The notes: generated from the sequence alone by a model not told the origin. A stretch of DNA of 64,000 bases from Microlunatus parietis (GCF_013407955.1 NZ_JACCBU010000001.1:3348001-3412000), one strand, 5' to 3'; counted from the stretch's first letter, positions 8,743 through 18,522 are shown. Numbers and translations: made by a program.

Positions 8743-10122
8743 ATGGCATTCGATCGGCTCGAATTCGCGGTTGCGTTCCAGGAGTTCCTCAATCACCTGA
8801 ACGCGGAGGCGGGCGGCGGGGTGACCCGGACCAGCCCGCTCGGCGAGCGGGTGCAGGACTTCCTGGGCGTCGGCCTGGGCACGATGGACCCGGTGGTGGA
8901 GCAGTTCGGGGAGCACCTCACGATCGACGTCGATCACGCGGCGGCCGTCCTGAACGAGCGCCACGGCGGCGAGCGGATCGGCGTCTTCGGCCCGCACCGC
9001 GAGCACGTCGGGTCGTTTCTCGATCTGCTGCTGGGCTCCATGTTCCGGTTCGAGCCGGGGCCGGTGAGCCAGGTCCGCAAGCCGGTCGGGCCGGACACCG
9101 AACGGCGGGTGATCGCGTTCGGGATCTCGTTGCTGCGGATCGGCGGCGTGCCGCTGGCGGTGTTGCAGCAGACGGCGAACGCCCGGTTCGGCCGGGAGGA
9201 GTACCGGCTCGAGGTGCTGTCTCCCGATCCGGCGGTCGCCGACGGTTACCTGCGCGAGTTGCGCGAGGTGATGGCCGCCGAGAGCGTCTTCCGCGGCCAG
9301 GTGCTCACCTTCCACCGGGACGACTTCAACAGCTTCTCCGGCGGCGCCCCGCTGACCTTCCTGCCCCGACCGGCGGTCACCGACCGGGAGGTGATCCTGC
9401 CGGACGGCGAACTGGAGCGGATCGTCGGCCATGTGGTCGGCATCGGGTCCGGGGCCGAACGGCTCCGCACCGCCGGGCAGCACCTGAAGCGCGGGATCCT
9501 GCTGTACGGGCCGCCCGGCACCGGGAAGACCCATGTCGTCCGGCACCTGCTCAGCGTCACGCCGGGGACGACCGCGGTCCTGCTGTCCGGCCGTACCCTG
9601 CAGTACATCTCGGTCGCGACCCGGCTGGCCCGGGCGAACCAGCCGGCGATCATCGTGCTGGAGGACTGTGACCTGATCGCCGAGCATCGCGGCGGCGACA
9701 CCAACGCCGCGCTGTTCGAGACCCTCGAGGCGCTGGACGGGATCGACGGCGACGCCGACATCGCGTTCGTGATGACGACCAATCGGCCCGATCTGCTCGA
9801 GCGCGCGCTGGTCGAACGGCCGGGCCGGGTCGACCTCGCGGTCAAGATCGATAAGCCGGACGCGACGGCCCGGCTCCGGCTGCTCAGGCTGTACGGGAAC
9901 GGGCTGGGGTTCTCCGACGACGCGCTGCACCGGGCCGCCGGCCGCACCGAGGGAGCGACGGCCTCGTTCGCCAAGGAGCTGGTCCGCCGTGCCGTGCTCC
10001 GCGCGGCGGGGCCGGTCACGGACGGCGACCTGGACGCGGCCCTGACCGACCTGTTGTCCGACACCGAACTGTTCACCCGTACGTTGCTCGGGCACGACCC
10101 GCAGGCCTCCGGGAAGGGATGA
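8743..10122 (+). CDS. AAA-family ATPase
   Basis: 459 residues from ATG 8743, chosen because GGGAG at 8729-8733 is correctly spaced; an in-frame TTG at 8725 and ATG at 8737 are less well placed. The first 240 residues show no recognisable domain. The C-terminal half is a classical AAA module: Walker A GPPGTGKTH, Walker B AIIVLEDCDLIAE, sensor 1 FVMTTNRPD, and an arginine-finger-like ERALVERPGR. This is the CDC48/FtsH-like single-module type without membrane segments or protease. The next gene begins within 3 bp, so the two are probably translationally coupled. Substrate unknown. Confidence 0.85.
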   Translation: MAFDRLEFAVAFQEFLNHLNAEAGGGVTRTSPLGERVQDFLGVGLGTMDPVVEQFGEHLTIDVDHAAAVLNERHGGERIGVFGPHREHVGSFLDLLLGSMFRFEPGPVSQVRKPVGPDTERRVIAFGISLLRIGGVPLAVLQQTANARFGREEYRLEVLSPDPAVADGYLRELREVMAAESVFRGQVLTFHRDDFNSFSGGAPLTFLPRPAVTDREVILPDGELERIVGHVVGIGSGAERLRTAGQHLKRGILLYGPPGTGKTHVVRHLLSVTPGTTAVLLSGRTLQYISVATRLARANQPAIIVLEDCDLIAEHRGGDTNAALFETLEALDGIDGDADIAFVMTTNRPDLLERALVERPGRVDLAVKIDKPDATARLRLLRLYGNGLGFSDDALHRAAGRTEGATASFAKELVRRAVLRAAGPVTDGDLDAALTDLLSDTELFTRTLLGHDPQASGKG

Positions 10123-10124
10123 TC

Positions 10125-10565
10125 ATGATCAACGACAGCGAACGGGTGATCTGGAACCGGGCCTGCTCCAGCCGTGCCGTCGCCCGTCGGTCGGGCGATC
10201 TTGCCCTGGCGGCGGTGATCAGGTTCGTCGGCCTGACCGCCAACGGCGGACTGGCGCACGCCTGCGAAGGCCTGACCGCCGAGGAGTTGGATGCGGCCGA
10301 GAACGGCTATCGCTACCTCGGGCTGGACGAAGCCGCCGACCTCGTGGCCGCGGCCCGTCGCCTGGACTGGGACAGCGCGGAGAACGAGCCCCGGTTCAGC
10401 CGGCTCGAGGGCCGGCTGGACCGGCTGGACGGACTCACCGAGCAGCAGTTCCGCACCAGGCTCCGGGAACGACCGGACGACTTCGCGCCGATCACGGACG
10501 AGGAACACGAGGACGAGCGCCACGAGAACGAGTCGCTGTCGCGGCTCCTCAACCGGCTGGACTGA
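10125..10565 (+). CDS. Small protein resembling DMP19/DUF4375
   Basis: 146 residues from ATG 10125, chosen over ATG 10119 because the GGGAAGGG element at 10111-10118 leaves a 6 nt gap. The stretch TANGGLAHACEGLTAEELDAAENGYRYLGLDEAADLV resembles the NGGFxQ-xxN-x-AL core of DMP19-like domains. The rest is acidic and helical (DEEHEDERHENE), with no membrane segment. It follows the AAA ATPase directly, so it may be its partner or adaptor; that is inference from position only. Confidence 0.65.
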   Translation: MINDSERVIWNRACSSRAVARRSGDLALAAVIRFVGLTANGGLAHACEGLTAEELDAAENGYRYLGLDEAADLVAAARRLDWDSAENEPRFSRLEGRLDRLDGLTEQQFRTRLRERPDDFAPITDEEHEDERHENESLSRLLNRLD

Positions 10566-10667
10566 GCGCGCGCGTCGGTGCCGAGCGGAAATTCTCACCC
10601 GGGCGGGGGAACCGGATCGCACCGCGTGGTGAGCCGGACCAAGTCGGTCCTGCGAAACCGTTGCAGC

Positions 10668-11990
10668 ATGGAGACTTCGACGGACCCGAGACCCACAGCC
10701 CCGTCCCGGCGGCCGCGGATCGTCTGGCTGCTGGCCCTGGTGGCATCGGTGGGTGCCGCGGTTATCGGGGTGGTGTGGCTGGTGCTGCCCGGGTCGTACC
10801 CGTACGGACGCGGCGACATCGTGCGGACGGGCTTCAACTATCTGATCGAGCGCGAGGCCGGAGCGGTGATCGCGCTGATCGCCGGGGCGGTCGGCATCGT
10901 GGTGGCCGTGCTCGGGCTGTCCCGCCCGCGATCTCGGGTGCTCACCATGATCGCCGGGATCGGTGCCGGAGCCGAGGCGTTGTGTTTCGCCTTCGTGCTG
11001 GGCGATGGCGCGGTGATGTCGGCGCTCGGGTACGTGGTCGCGTTGGGCGTCCCGGCCGCAGCGGTGGTGATCATCGTGCTGGTGTCTCGCCGGTCGCCGC
11101 GGACTGGGATCGTGATCGTGGGTTGTGCGGTGCTGCTCGGGGTCGCCAGCGCGATCTCGGGGGTGCTCGGTGCCGCTGTCGGGGGCGCCGCGACCTATCT
11201 CGGCAACCTCGCCACCGGAGTCGGGCGGTACGAACTCCGCCTGCTCTGGCCGGTGGGCTGGCTCGCCGGCGCGGCGTGCTGGGCGATCGCCGCAGCCGGC
11301 ACCCTGGCGGGCGCCCGGACCACCGCGCCTCGCGCCTCCTGGGCCAGGCCGGAGTCGGCCGCCCGGTGGGGCAAGGTCGCCACGATCATTGCGGCGATCG
11401 GGCCGATCCCGTACGGATTCGCCAGGTTGACCTGGCTGACGCCGTGGCCGCTCGGCGGGCCCGGGATCGAGGAACTCGTGATCAGCATGCCGCTCGACGC
11501 GGCCACCCGGCTCCAGGGGTTCCTGTTCGCGCCGGCGGTGGCGGTCGGGGTGATCTTGACGCTCGGACTGATCAGCCGGTGGGGCGAGGTGTTCCCGCGG
11601 TGGGTCCCGGTGCTGGCCGGCCGACCGGTCCCGGTGCTGCTGGCGGTGATCCCGGGCGGGCTGGTCGCCGCCCTCGTCACGATCTCCGCTCCCGGCATGC
11701 TGCTCGGCCCGATCCTGGAGAACAGTCCCGCCGACCTGGCGTACTCCATGATCGGCATGCCGTTCTGGCTCTGGGGCCCGATGCTCGGCGCCGCCGTGTT
11801 CGCGTACTGGCTGCGCCGGTGGCCGGTGGGGTCAGAACCTCAGCTCGGCCATGGAGGAGATGATCTTGTCGGCGGCGGCCAGCCGGCTCGGCGGGGTGAC
11901 ACCGGCGTAGCCGATCACGGTCATGCCGGCGGCCTTGCCGGCCGCCACACCGTTCGGGCTGTCCTCCACCTCGACGCAGCGCTCGGGTGA
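10668..11990 (+). CDS. Polytopic membrane protein of unknown function
   Basis: 440 residues from ATG 10668. A basic, proline-rich N-terminus (PRPTAPSRRPR) is followed by about ten hydrophobic segments. The last ends with WLWGPMLGAAVFAYWLRRW near 11820. The final roughly 55 residues are hydrophilic, Gly/His-rich and lie antisense to the HAD gene at 11832-12458. They look like read-through rather than real protein, so the ancestral stop may have been lost at about 11825-11835. No enzymatic motif is visible. Confidence 0.7.
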   Translation: METSTDPRPTAPSRRPRIVWLLALVASVGAAVIGVVWLVLPGSYPYGRGDIVRTGFNYLIEREAGAVIALIAGAVGIVVAVLGLSRPRSRVLTMIAGIGAGAEALCFAFVLGDGAVMSALGYVVALGVPAAAVVIIVLVSRRSPRTGIVIVGCAVLLGVASAISGVLGAAVGGAATYLGNLATGVGRYELRLLWPVGWLAGAACWAIAAAGTLAGARTTAPRASWARPESAARWGKVATIIAAIGPIPYGFARLTWLTPWPLGGPGIEELVISMPLDAATRLQGFLFAPAVAVGVILTLGLISRWGEVFPRWVPVLAGRPVPVLLAVIPGGLVAALVTISAPGMLLGPILENSPADLAYSMIGMPFWLWGPMLGAAVFAYWLRRWPVGSEPQLGHGGDDLVGGGQPARRGDTGVADHGHAGGLAGRHTVRAVLHLDAALG

Positions 11991-12458
11991 GGCGCCCTGC
12001 TCGCGGGCGGCGTGCAGGAACAGGTCGGGGAACGGCTTGCCGCGCGGGACGTCGTCGGCGCTGTAGATGTTGCCGGCGAAGCGGTCGTAGAGGCCGACGG
12101 TGCGCAGGGTCCGCTCGATCCTCGGATGGGCACCGCTGGAGGCCACACAGTACGGCAGCGGGAGCGCGTCCAGGGCCTCCCGGACGCCCGGCACGGCGGT
12201 CAGCTCGGCGCCCAGGCGGGCGAACAGCCGCTCGTGGTAATGAGCTTCGAACTCGGCCGGGAGCGGTCGGCCCAACTGCGGCTCGACAAGATCGCGGACG
12301 AGTTGCAGGGTGCCGCCGAGATAGGTGTTCACGCTGTCGTCGAACGTGGTCGGCCAGCCGTACCCGGTGAGCAGGTCGGCCAGCACCTGGTTCGCGATCG
12401 GCTCGCTGTCCACCAGGACGCCGTCGTTGTCGAAGATCACCAAGGCAGGTTCCGTCAC
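11832..12458 (-). CDS. HAD-superfamily hydrolase, beta-phosphoglucomutase-like
   Basis: 208 residues. Motif I is FDNDGVLVDSEP, the hallmark of the subclass with a helical cap after strand 1. Motif II is CVASSGAHPRIERTL, and motifs III/IV are GKPFPDLFLHAA followed by VEDSPNGVAAGKAAGM. The usual motif I FDxDG is satisfied with Asn in the variable position. Substrates are small sugar or polyol phosphates. It lies 21 bp downstream of another HAD phosphatase gene on the same strand, and both follow serS, so the three may be one transcript. Confidence 0.88.
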   Translation of the reverse strand: MTEPALVIFDNDGVLVDSEPIANQVLADLLTGYGWPTTFDDSVNTYLGGTLQLVRDLVEPQLGRPLPAEFEAHYHERLFARLGAELTAVPGVREALDALPLPYCVASSGAHPRIERTLRTVGLYDRFAGNIYSADDVPRGKPFPDLFLHAAREQGASPERCVEVEDSPNGVAAGKAAGMTVIGYAGVTPPSRLAAADKIISSMAELRF

Positions 12459-12479
12459 GGGCCGACGGTACCCGACGGA

Positions 12480-13319
12480 TCAGCCGAACCAGCGGGCGAG
12501 TTCGTTCACGGTGCCGCCGTCGTCGAACCGGTCGGTCACCGCGTCCGCCGCCTCCTGGACCTCCTCCGGGGCGTCGCCCAACGCGACGCCGCGGCCGGCC
12601 CAGGCCAGCATCTCGACGTCGTTGCGGCCGTCGCCGAGGGCGAGCACCCGATCCGCCGCGACCCCGTACTCGGCCGCCACGTCGGTCAGTGCGGTGGCCT
12701 TGTTGACGCCGATCGGGGCGATGTCGATCCAGGCGCTCCAGCCGACGTAGTAGGTCACGCCGTGCAGGCCGAGATGATCGGCCAGGGCCAGGAACTCTTC
12801 GTCGGAGCGGCCCGGCTCGCGCAGGATCACCCGGGTCACCGGGCGCGCGGACAGCTGTTCCGGCGTCTCGATGATCATCTCGCCGGTCAGGTCGCCGGCC
12901 GGGAAATGATCAGTCACTCGGTAGCCGCGGCCGATCTCCTCGACCGCGATCAAGGTCGTCGGCGAGAAGTCGCGGACCTTCCTGATCACGTCCGACGGAT
13001 CGAACGTCACCGTCTTGATCACTTCCTGCGGCGGGTACCGGACGACGACAGCACCGTTGGACAGCACGGCCGGGCCGGCCGGCAGGTCCAGGTAGTCGAA
13101 CAGGTCCCGGGTGCCGTGCCAGGACCGGCCGGTCGCCAGCACCACCGGGACGCCGGCCTTGACCACCCGCCGTACCGCATCCCGGACCGCGTCCGGCATC
13201 CGGCCGTCATGATCGACAACGGTGCCGTCGATGTCCAGCGCCACCAGCTCCGGCCGCCAGTCGGCGGGCAGCCGACGCCGGTCGCGCCGCCACAGCGACG
13301 AGAGGAACCTGGACTTCAC
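12480..13319 (-). CDS. HAD-superfamily phosphatase, Cof type
   Basis: 279 residues. Motif I is ALDIDGTVVDHDG; motif II is VVLATGRSWHGT; the late motif LALGDGRNDVEMLAWAGRGVALGDA is diagnostic for the Cof/IIB class. The C2 cap lies between them. Family members dephosphorylate sugar phosphates, flavin precursors or similar metabolites. The start is 3 bp from the serS stop, so it is probably translated from the serS message. Confidence 0.9.
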   Translation of the reverse strand: MKSRFLSSLWRRDRRRLPADWRPELVALDIDGTVVDHDGRMPDAVRDAVRRVVKAGVPVVLATGRSWHGTRDLFDYLDLPAGPAVLSNGAVVVRYPPQEVIKTVTFDPSDVIRKVRDFSPTTLIAVEEIGRGYRVTDHFPAGDLTGEMIIETPEQLSARPVTRVILREPGRSDEEFLALADHLGLHGVTYYVGWSAWIDIAPIGVNKATALTDVAAEYGVAADRVLALGDGRNDVEMLAWAGRGVALGDAPEEVQEAADAVTDRFDDGGTVNELARWFG

Positions 13320-13322
13320 CGG

Positions 13323-14603
13323 CTATCCGGCCCGCACCGGGGTGAATTCCGTACGGCCACCCAGGTAGGGCTGCAAGGCCGCCGGGATCCGTACCGAACC
13401 GTCCTGCTGCTGATGGTTCTCCAAGATCATGATGATCACCCGGGTCATCGCGCACAGGGTGCCGTTCAGCGTCGCGACCGGGCCGGTGCCGTCGGCGAAC
13501 CGGGCCCTGATGTTGAGCCGGCGGGCCTGGAACTCGGTGCAGTTCGAGGTCGAGGTGATCTCCCGGTAGCGCTGCTGGCTGGGCACCCAGGCGTAGCAGT
13601 CGTACTTCCGCGAGGCGCTCAGACCAAGATCACCGGCGGCCAGCTCCAGCACCTGGTACGGGATCTCCAGCGACTCGATGAACTCCCGCTCCCACTGCAG
13701 CATCCGCTGGTGCTCCTCGGCGGCGTCGGCCGGGGCGCAGAAGCTGAACATCTCGACCTTGTCGAACCAGTGCACCCGGAAGATGCCCCGGGTGTCCTTG
13801 CCGTGCGACCCGGCCTCGCGGCGGAAGCTCGGGCTGTACCCGGCGTAGCGCAGCGGCAGCTTGTCGGCGTCCAGGATCTCGCCGGCGTGATAGGCCGCCA
13901 GCGGCACCTCCGACGTGCCCACGAGATAGAGGTCGTCGGCCTCCAGCCGGTACACGTCCTGCGCGGCCTGGCCGAGGAACCCGGTGCCCTCCATCGCCTC
14001 CGGCTTGACCAGCGACGGCGGGATCACCAGCGTGAAACCGTTCCTGGTCGCCGAGGCGACCGCGTGGTTGACCAGGGCCAGTTCGAGTTCGGCGCCCTGG
14101 CCGGTCAGGTAGTAGAACCGCGAGCCCGACACCTTGGCGCCGCGCTCCAGGTCGATCGCGCCGAGCAGCGAGCCGAGCTCGACATGATCGCGCGGCTCGA
14201 AGCCCTCGGCCGCGAAGTCCCGCGGGGTGCCGTGGGTCTCCAGCACGACGTAGTCGTCCTCGCCGCCGGCCGGTACGCCGTCGGCGACCAGGTTGCCGAA
14301 CTGGGCCATCACGGTGCCGTACCGGTTCTCGGCCTCGGTCGCCGCGGCGTCGGCCTTCTTGACCGCCTCGGCCAGCTCCTTGGTCCGGGCCAGCAGTTCG
14401 GCCTTCTCGTCGCCGGTCGCCTTCGGGATCCGCTTGCCCAGGTCCTTCTGCTCGGCCCGGAGCGCCTCGAACTCGGCGATGGCGGCCCGGCGGTCCTCGT
14501 CAGCCCGTACCGCGTCGTCGACCAGGGACTCGGACTCGCCTCGGGCACGTTGCGAGGTACGAATCCGGTCTGGGTCCTGACGAAGCAGTTTGGGATCGAG
14601 CAT
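13323..14603 (-). CDS. serS: Seryl-tRNA synthetase
   Basis: 426 residues, the usual length. The N-terminal [15 protein letters not shown] and a long antiparallel coiled coil (about 30-105, rich in Ala/Glu/Lys) bind the tRNA-Ser variable arm. Class II motif 2 is seen as [25 protein letters not shown] and motif 3 as [19 protein letters not shown]. It charges tRNA-Ser and tRNA-Sec with serine. It is divergent from the PAP2/kinase gene and heads a probable operon with the two HAD phosphatases. Confidence 0.98.
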   Translation of the reverse strand: MLDPKLLRQDPDRIRTSQRARGESESLVDDAVRADEDRRAAIAEFEALRAEQKDLGKRIPKATGDEKAELLARTKELAEAVKKADAAATEAENRYGTVMAQFGNLVADGVPAGGEDDYVVLETHGTPRDFAAEGFEPRDHVELGSLLGAIDLERGAKVSGSRFYYLTGQGAELELALVNHAVASATRNGFTLVIPPSLVKPEAMEGTGFLGQAAQDVYRLEADDLYLVGTSEVPLAAYHAGEILDADKLPLRYAGYSPSFRREAGSHGKDTRGIFRVHWFDKVEMFSFCAPADAAEEHQRMLQWEREFIESLEIPYQVLELAAGDLGLSASRKYDCYAWVPSQQRYREITSTSNCTEFQARRLNIRARFADGTGPVATLNGTLCAMTRVIIMILENHQQQDGSVRIPAALQPYLGGRTEFTPVRAG

Positions 14604-14707
14604 GCGGCCAGCCTAGCCGGGCCGCCCGGCGGGAAGCAGGTCGTTTACCGCCGCGTCGAGGACGCGTCGACTGCACGCATTCTTGACGGGTCGGCGATTA
14701 TGGGCGC

Positions 14708-16417
14708 GTGCGTCGGCCGCCTTCCGCCTCTTCCTCCGCGATCACCGCGAGCATCCTCGTCGCGTTCGTGGTCTGGACGGCACTGGTCCGCTATTGGCCG
14801 CCGATCGCCGCGTTCGACCGGCGGATGGCGGCGCCGCCCCTGGAACTGATCTCGCCGGTGGCCCAGATCGCGTCCGCGATCGCGATCCTGACCTGGCCCG
14901 GCATCCCGTACGCGATCCTGCTGGGCATCGCCGTCTGGGCGGTCCGGCAGCGGCTCCGGCAGCTGGCGCTCGCGCTGGCGCTGACCGTGATCCTGGGCTG
15001 GGGCGGGGCGTACCTGCTCAAGCTCTGGCTGGCCCGGCCGCGACCCGAGGAAGCACTGCCGCTGATCACCGCCGGTGGGCTCTCGTACCCTTCCTCGCAT
15101 GCGGTCGCGATCGTCGCCTTCTCGGTCGGCATCGGCGCCACCCTGCTGGTGACCCGGGAGCGGATCGCGACCAAGTTCGGCTGGCTGCTCGGCGGTGCCG
15201 TCGTGGTGCTGATCGTCGGTGTCGACCGCTGGCTGCTGTCCGCGCACTACATCTCCGACATCATCGGCGGGATGCTGTACGGCGCCCTGGCGGCCCGGCT
15301 GGCGCTGATGATCGCGGGGGTCGCGATCCCGGCCCCGCACGACCTGGTGACGGAGATCGTCCGGATCCGGCGGCCGGCCGAGCCGGGGCGGGCCCGGCGC
15401 TGCGCGGTGATCTACAACCCGGCCAAGGTGACCAACTGGGAGGTGTTCCGGCGCCGGGTGCACTACGAGCTGACCAACCGCGGCTGGCAGGACACGCTGT
15501 GGCTGGAGACGACCCAGTCCGACCCCGGCCGGGCGCAGACCGCGCGGGCCGTCGAGGAGCGGGTCGACCTGGTGCTCGGCGCCGGCGGCGACGGGACGAT
15601 CCGGGTGATCTGCGCCGGGCTGGCCAACTCCGGCATCCCGTTCGGCCTGATCCCGGCCGGCACCGGCAACCTGCTGGCCAAGAACGTCGGGATCCCGTTG
15701 GACGAGGACGAGGCGCTGCAGGTCGCGCTGGACGGCGCCGACCGGCCGATCGACCTGGTCAAGCTCACCGTCGACAACCGGACCGTTGATCATTTCGCCG
15801 TCATGGCGGGCATCGGCATCGACGCGGTGATCATGGAGGCCACCAACCCGGACCTGAAGAAGGCGGTCGGCTCGGCCGCCTATTTCGTGTCGGCGGCGAA
15901 GAACGCCGGCCATCCCGCGCTGCACGCGACGATCCAGGTCGACGACGATCCGCCGCTGCGCCGGCGGGCGCACGTGCTGGTGATCGGCAACGTCGGGTTC
16001 CTGCAGGCCAACATCCCGCTGATCCCGGACGCCGCGCCGGACGACGGGCTGCTGGACGTGCTGATCGCCTCGCCGCGCGGGATCGGCGACTGGGTGAAGC
16101 TGACCGCGCGGGTGCTCACCCGGCAGCGCCGTACTGATGATCAACTCGACCGGATCACCGGCCGCCGGGTGACGATCACGGTCGAGGAACGGGACCGCTA
16201 CCAGCTCGACGGGGACACCGAGGGCGAGTGCAACCAGCTGATCGCGGAGGTGCTGCCCGGTGCCTTGCTGCTGCGCTCGCCGCGCGGGATCTGGCCCGCT
16301 GCCGCCGCAGCCACGGCCCGACCGGCGATCATGGCGGCCGCGGCCGCTCCCGTACCGGAGGGGGAAGAGTCGGATCCCGTACCGAAGCAGCAGGTGCTCA
16401 GCGAGAGCGAGCGGTGA
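14708..16417 (+). CDS. PAP2 phosphatase fused to diacylglycerol/sphingosine kinase domain
   Basis: 569 residues, GTG start at 14708. Residues 1-210 form a membrane PAP2 phosphatase with the three family motifs KLWLARPRP, SYPSSHA and SAHYISDIIGG. From about 235 a soluble lipid-kinase catalytic domain begins (RRCAVIYNPAKV, then LGAGGDGTIRVICAGL and IPAGTGNLLAKN). The fusion is known in actinomycetes and probably acts on prenyl or diacylglycerol phosphates at the membrane, linking dephosphorylation with rephosphorylation. The last 20 bp overlap, tail to tail, the end of the DUF2510 gene. Confidence 0.93.
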   Translation: MRRPPSASSSAITASILVAFVVWTALVRYWPPIAAFDRRMAAPPLELISPVAQIASAIAILTWPGIPYAILLGIAVWAVRQRLRQLALALALTVILGWGGAYLLKLWLARPRPEEALPLITAGGLSYPSSHAVAIVAFSVGIGATLLVTRERIATKFGWLLGGAVVVLIVGVDRWLLSAHYISDIIGGMLYGALAARLALMIAGVAIPAPHDLVTEIVRIRRPAEPGRARRCAVIYNPAKVTNWEVFRRRVHYELTNRGWQDTLWLETTQSDPGRAQTARAVEERVDLVLGAGGDGTIRVICAGLANSGIPFGLIPAGTGNLLAKNVGIPLDEDEALQVALDGADRPIDLVKLTVDNRTVDHFAVMAGIGIDAVIMEATNPDLKKAVGSAAYFVSAAKNAGHPALHATIQVDDDPPLRRRAHVLVIGNVGFLQANIPLIPDAAPDDGLLDVLIASPRGIGDWVKLTARVLTRQRRTDDQLDRITGRRVTITVEERDRYQLDGDTEGECNQLIAEVLPGALLLRSPRGIWPAAAAATARPAIMAAAAAPVPEGEESDPVPKQQVLSESER

Positions 16418-17279
16418 GGGACTTCAGCGCGGCGTCGCTGGCGGCGACGACCTCCTTGGGCGCGTCGTTCGGATAGTCGGTGTAGAAGACCACGTGCTGG
16501 CCCGAGTCGGCGAGCTTGATCACCACGAACGTGATCGTGGAGCTGGTGGAGGGCAGGCCCGGCACCCGGAAGCCCACCGTGCCGGAGACCTTCATCGCCT
16601 CGTCCGGCGGATCGGTGATGCCGGCCAGCGGCTCGGCCTTGAACTTCGGGTTGATCAACTTCACGTTCTCGTACCCGTGCAGGCCGAGCTGACCGAGCAC
16701 CTTGCGACAGGTCTCCTTGAGGTCGTCCTTGACCACCAGTTCCGCGGGCACCATGCCGAAGCCGGTGTCGGCCATCCAGTTGCGGCCGTCGGTGAATTCC
16801 TCGTGCACCACGATGTCGCAGGTGAAGCCCTGGTCGCCGCCGCTGCGCAGCTGGCCGAGATAGTCGGAGCAGTTGTACGGGGCTCCCGGCAGATTCATCC
16901 TGACCTTGCCGGCGACGTAGCCGGGCACCGTCTGGTCGTAGAGCACGACGGCCGCCTGCTCCCTCCGCGGCGGCGGGTCGATCGCCGGGCCGGTGGGCAG
17001 CCGGTCGCTCGTGATCGACACGGTGATCCCGAGCAGGACCACGGCGAGGATGACCACGCCGATCGTGATCCCGACCGCGAACGGCAACCGGATCTCCGGC
17101 TGGTCGTGACCGGCCTCGGCGTAGGCGTCGCCGGCCAGCAGGTCGGCGGTCTCTTCGGTCGTCGGAGCCGGGGCGCGCTGGTCGTCGCTCAGCCAACGCG
17201 TCCAGTTCGTACCGTCCCACCAGCGGTAGGTATCCGGGTTGCCGCTGGGGTCGGCATACCATCCTGGCCGGTCCGTCAC
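16398..17279 (-). CDS. DUF2510 membrane-anchored protein
   Basis: 293 residues. The N-terminal DUF2510 module is plain (PGWYADPSGNPDTYRWWDG, then NWT-x-W). One membrane segment, IGVVILAVVLLGITVSI, is at about 72-90. The remaining 200 residues should be extracytoplasmic and include paired cysteines (NCSDY and TCDIV; ETCRKVLG). DUF2510 marks many actinobacterial envelope proteins, but no activity is known. It follows pheA by 34 bp on the same strand. Confidence 0.8.
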   Translation of the reverse strand: MTDRPGWYADPSGNPDTYRWWDGTNWTRWLSDDQRAPAPTTEETADLLAGDAYAEAGHDQPEIRLPFAVGITIGVVILAVVLLGITVSITSDRLPTGPAIDPPPRREQAAVVLYDQTVPGYVAGKVRMNLPGAPYNCSDYLGQLRSGGDQGFTCDIVVHEEFTDGRNWMADTGFGMVPAELVVKDDLKETCRKVLGQLGLHGYENVKLINPKFKAEPLAGITDPPDEAMKVSGTVGFRVPGLPSTSSTITFVVIKLADSGQHVVFYTDYPNDAPKEVVAASDAALKSLTARSR

Positions 17280-17313
17280 GGCACCAAGGATAGGGGTGTC
17301 GGGATCAGGGATG

Positions 17314-18243
17314 TCATGACCGCCGGAGCCGCTCGAGCCAGTCGGCCGCCTCGCGGTAAGCGTCGTTGGAGGTGCCGCCGCGTACCACCGGCTGCACCCC
17401 GTCGGCCCGCGGATAGCTGCCCAGGAAGACCACCCGGGCGGAGATCCGGTGCAGGCCCATCAATGCCTCGGCGACCCGCGCGTCGTCGATGTGTCCTTCG
17501 GCGTCGACCGAGAAGCAGTAGTCGCCGATGCTCTTCTTGGTCGGCCGCGACTCGATCCGGCACAGGTTCACGCCGCGGCTGGCGAACTGCTCCAGCAGCT
17601 CCAGCAGCGCGCCCGGGTGGTCGTGCCGCATGAACAGCACCATCGTCGTCTTGTCCGCGCCGGTCGGCGGCGCGATCGGGCCCGGCCGGCTGACCAGCAC
17701 GAACCGGGTGACCGCGTCCGGGTTCTCGCCGATCCCGGTCGCGACCGAGGTCAGGCCGTGCAGCTCGCCGGCGACCCGGGCGCAGATCGCGGCGTCGTAC
17801 GGAGAATCGGGGCGGGCGACCTCGGCCGCGGCCGCCGCCGTCGACCCGTCCTCGGTCAGCTCGGCCAGCGGCAGCTCCCGGGCCAGCCAACCCCGGCACT
17901 GGGCCGCGGCGTGCGGGTGGGTGATCACCCGGCGGACGTCGGCGAGCGCGGTGCCCGGCCGGACGAACAGGTCGAAGCTGACCGGCAGCAGCACCTCGCG
18001 GGTGATCACCAGCGGGTCGCCGTAGCAGAGGTTGTCCAGCGTCGCGCTGACCCCGCCCTCGACCGAGTTCTCGATCGGCACCAGCCCGGCCGCTATCTTT
18101 CCCTCGCGGACCGCCTCCAGGGTGCTCGGCACCGTCGGGTACGGAATCGGCGCCGCCGCCGGCAGCGGCAGGGTCAGCAGGGCCTGATGGGTGAAGGTCC
18201 CCTCCGGGCCGAAGTAGCCGTACGGGAGCTCGGACACGGCCAC
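17314..18243 (-). CDS. pheA: Prephenate dehydratase
   Basis: 309 residues. The N-terminus YGYFGPEGTFTHQALL and the PIENSVEGGV motif are typical of the catalytic domain. The ACT regulatory domain follows (PGALLELLEQFASRGVNL, then IESRPTKKSIGDYCF), with the ESRP phenylalanine-binding motif intact. It converts prephenate to phenylpyruvate in phenylalanine synthesis and is expected to be feedback-inhibited by phenylalanine. There is no chorismate mutase domain, as usual in actinomycetes. Confidence 0.97.
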   Translation of the reverse strand: MAVSELPYGYFGPEGTFTHQALLTLPLPAAAPIPYPTVPSTLEAVREGKIAAGLVPIENSVEGGVSATLDNLCYGDPLVITREVLLPVSFDLFVRPGTALADVRRVITHPHAAAQCRGWLARELPLAELTEDGSTAAAAAEVARPDSPYDAAICARVAGELHGLTSVATGIGENPDAVTRFVLVSRPGPIAPPTGADKTTMVLFMRHDHPGALLELLEQFASRGVNLCRIESRPTKKSIGDYCFSVDAEGHIDDARVAEALMGLHRISARVVFLGSYPRADGVQPVVRGGTSNDAYREAADWLERLRRS

Positions 18244-18301
18244 ACCCTACCGGCGGCCGATCGGCCCGGCCCCTTCGTCAGCCTCTGCCAGCCCTGCCCG
18301 T

Positions 18302-18400
18302 CCCGGTCGTCACTCTGGCCACAAGTTTTTCACGTAACGTGAAAAACTGGCACTTCCCGCGAGTTACTTCTCGCGTAAAGCGACAAGAAGTGTGGGGAAG
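18302..18400 (+). repeat. 99 bp double-hairpin repeat, copy 1
   Basis: 95 of 99 positions match the copy at 25794-25892 with no gap. It contains a perfect 12 bp inverted repeat around one base (AGTTTTTCACGT, A, complement) at about 18324-18348. A second dyad, CGCGAG-N6-CTCGCG, is present only in this copy. It lies between the divergent pheA and TetR genes. AT-rich stems stand out from the GC-rich surroundings. Confidence 0.9.
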
Positions 18401-18483
18401 ACGGGCTCGGCTGTCCAGGGCGTGCCTCGCCGGTTGGCCATCAGCGGACCCATCCCTCTCGACTTGGCCATCTCCATCCCGAG

Positions 18484-18502
18484 TCGATACCCTGGGTATC
18501 GA
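18484..18502. promoter_or_regulatory. Perfect palindromic operator upstream of tetR
   Basis: TCGATACCC-T-GGGTATCGA is a 19 bp perfect palindrome ending 20 bp before the TetR ATG at 18523. The ribosome-binding AAGGGAG lies between them. Autorepression by that TetR is the natural reading. Confidence 0.75.
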
Positions 18503-18522
18503 GACTGCGGAAGGGAGATCCG

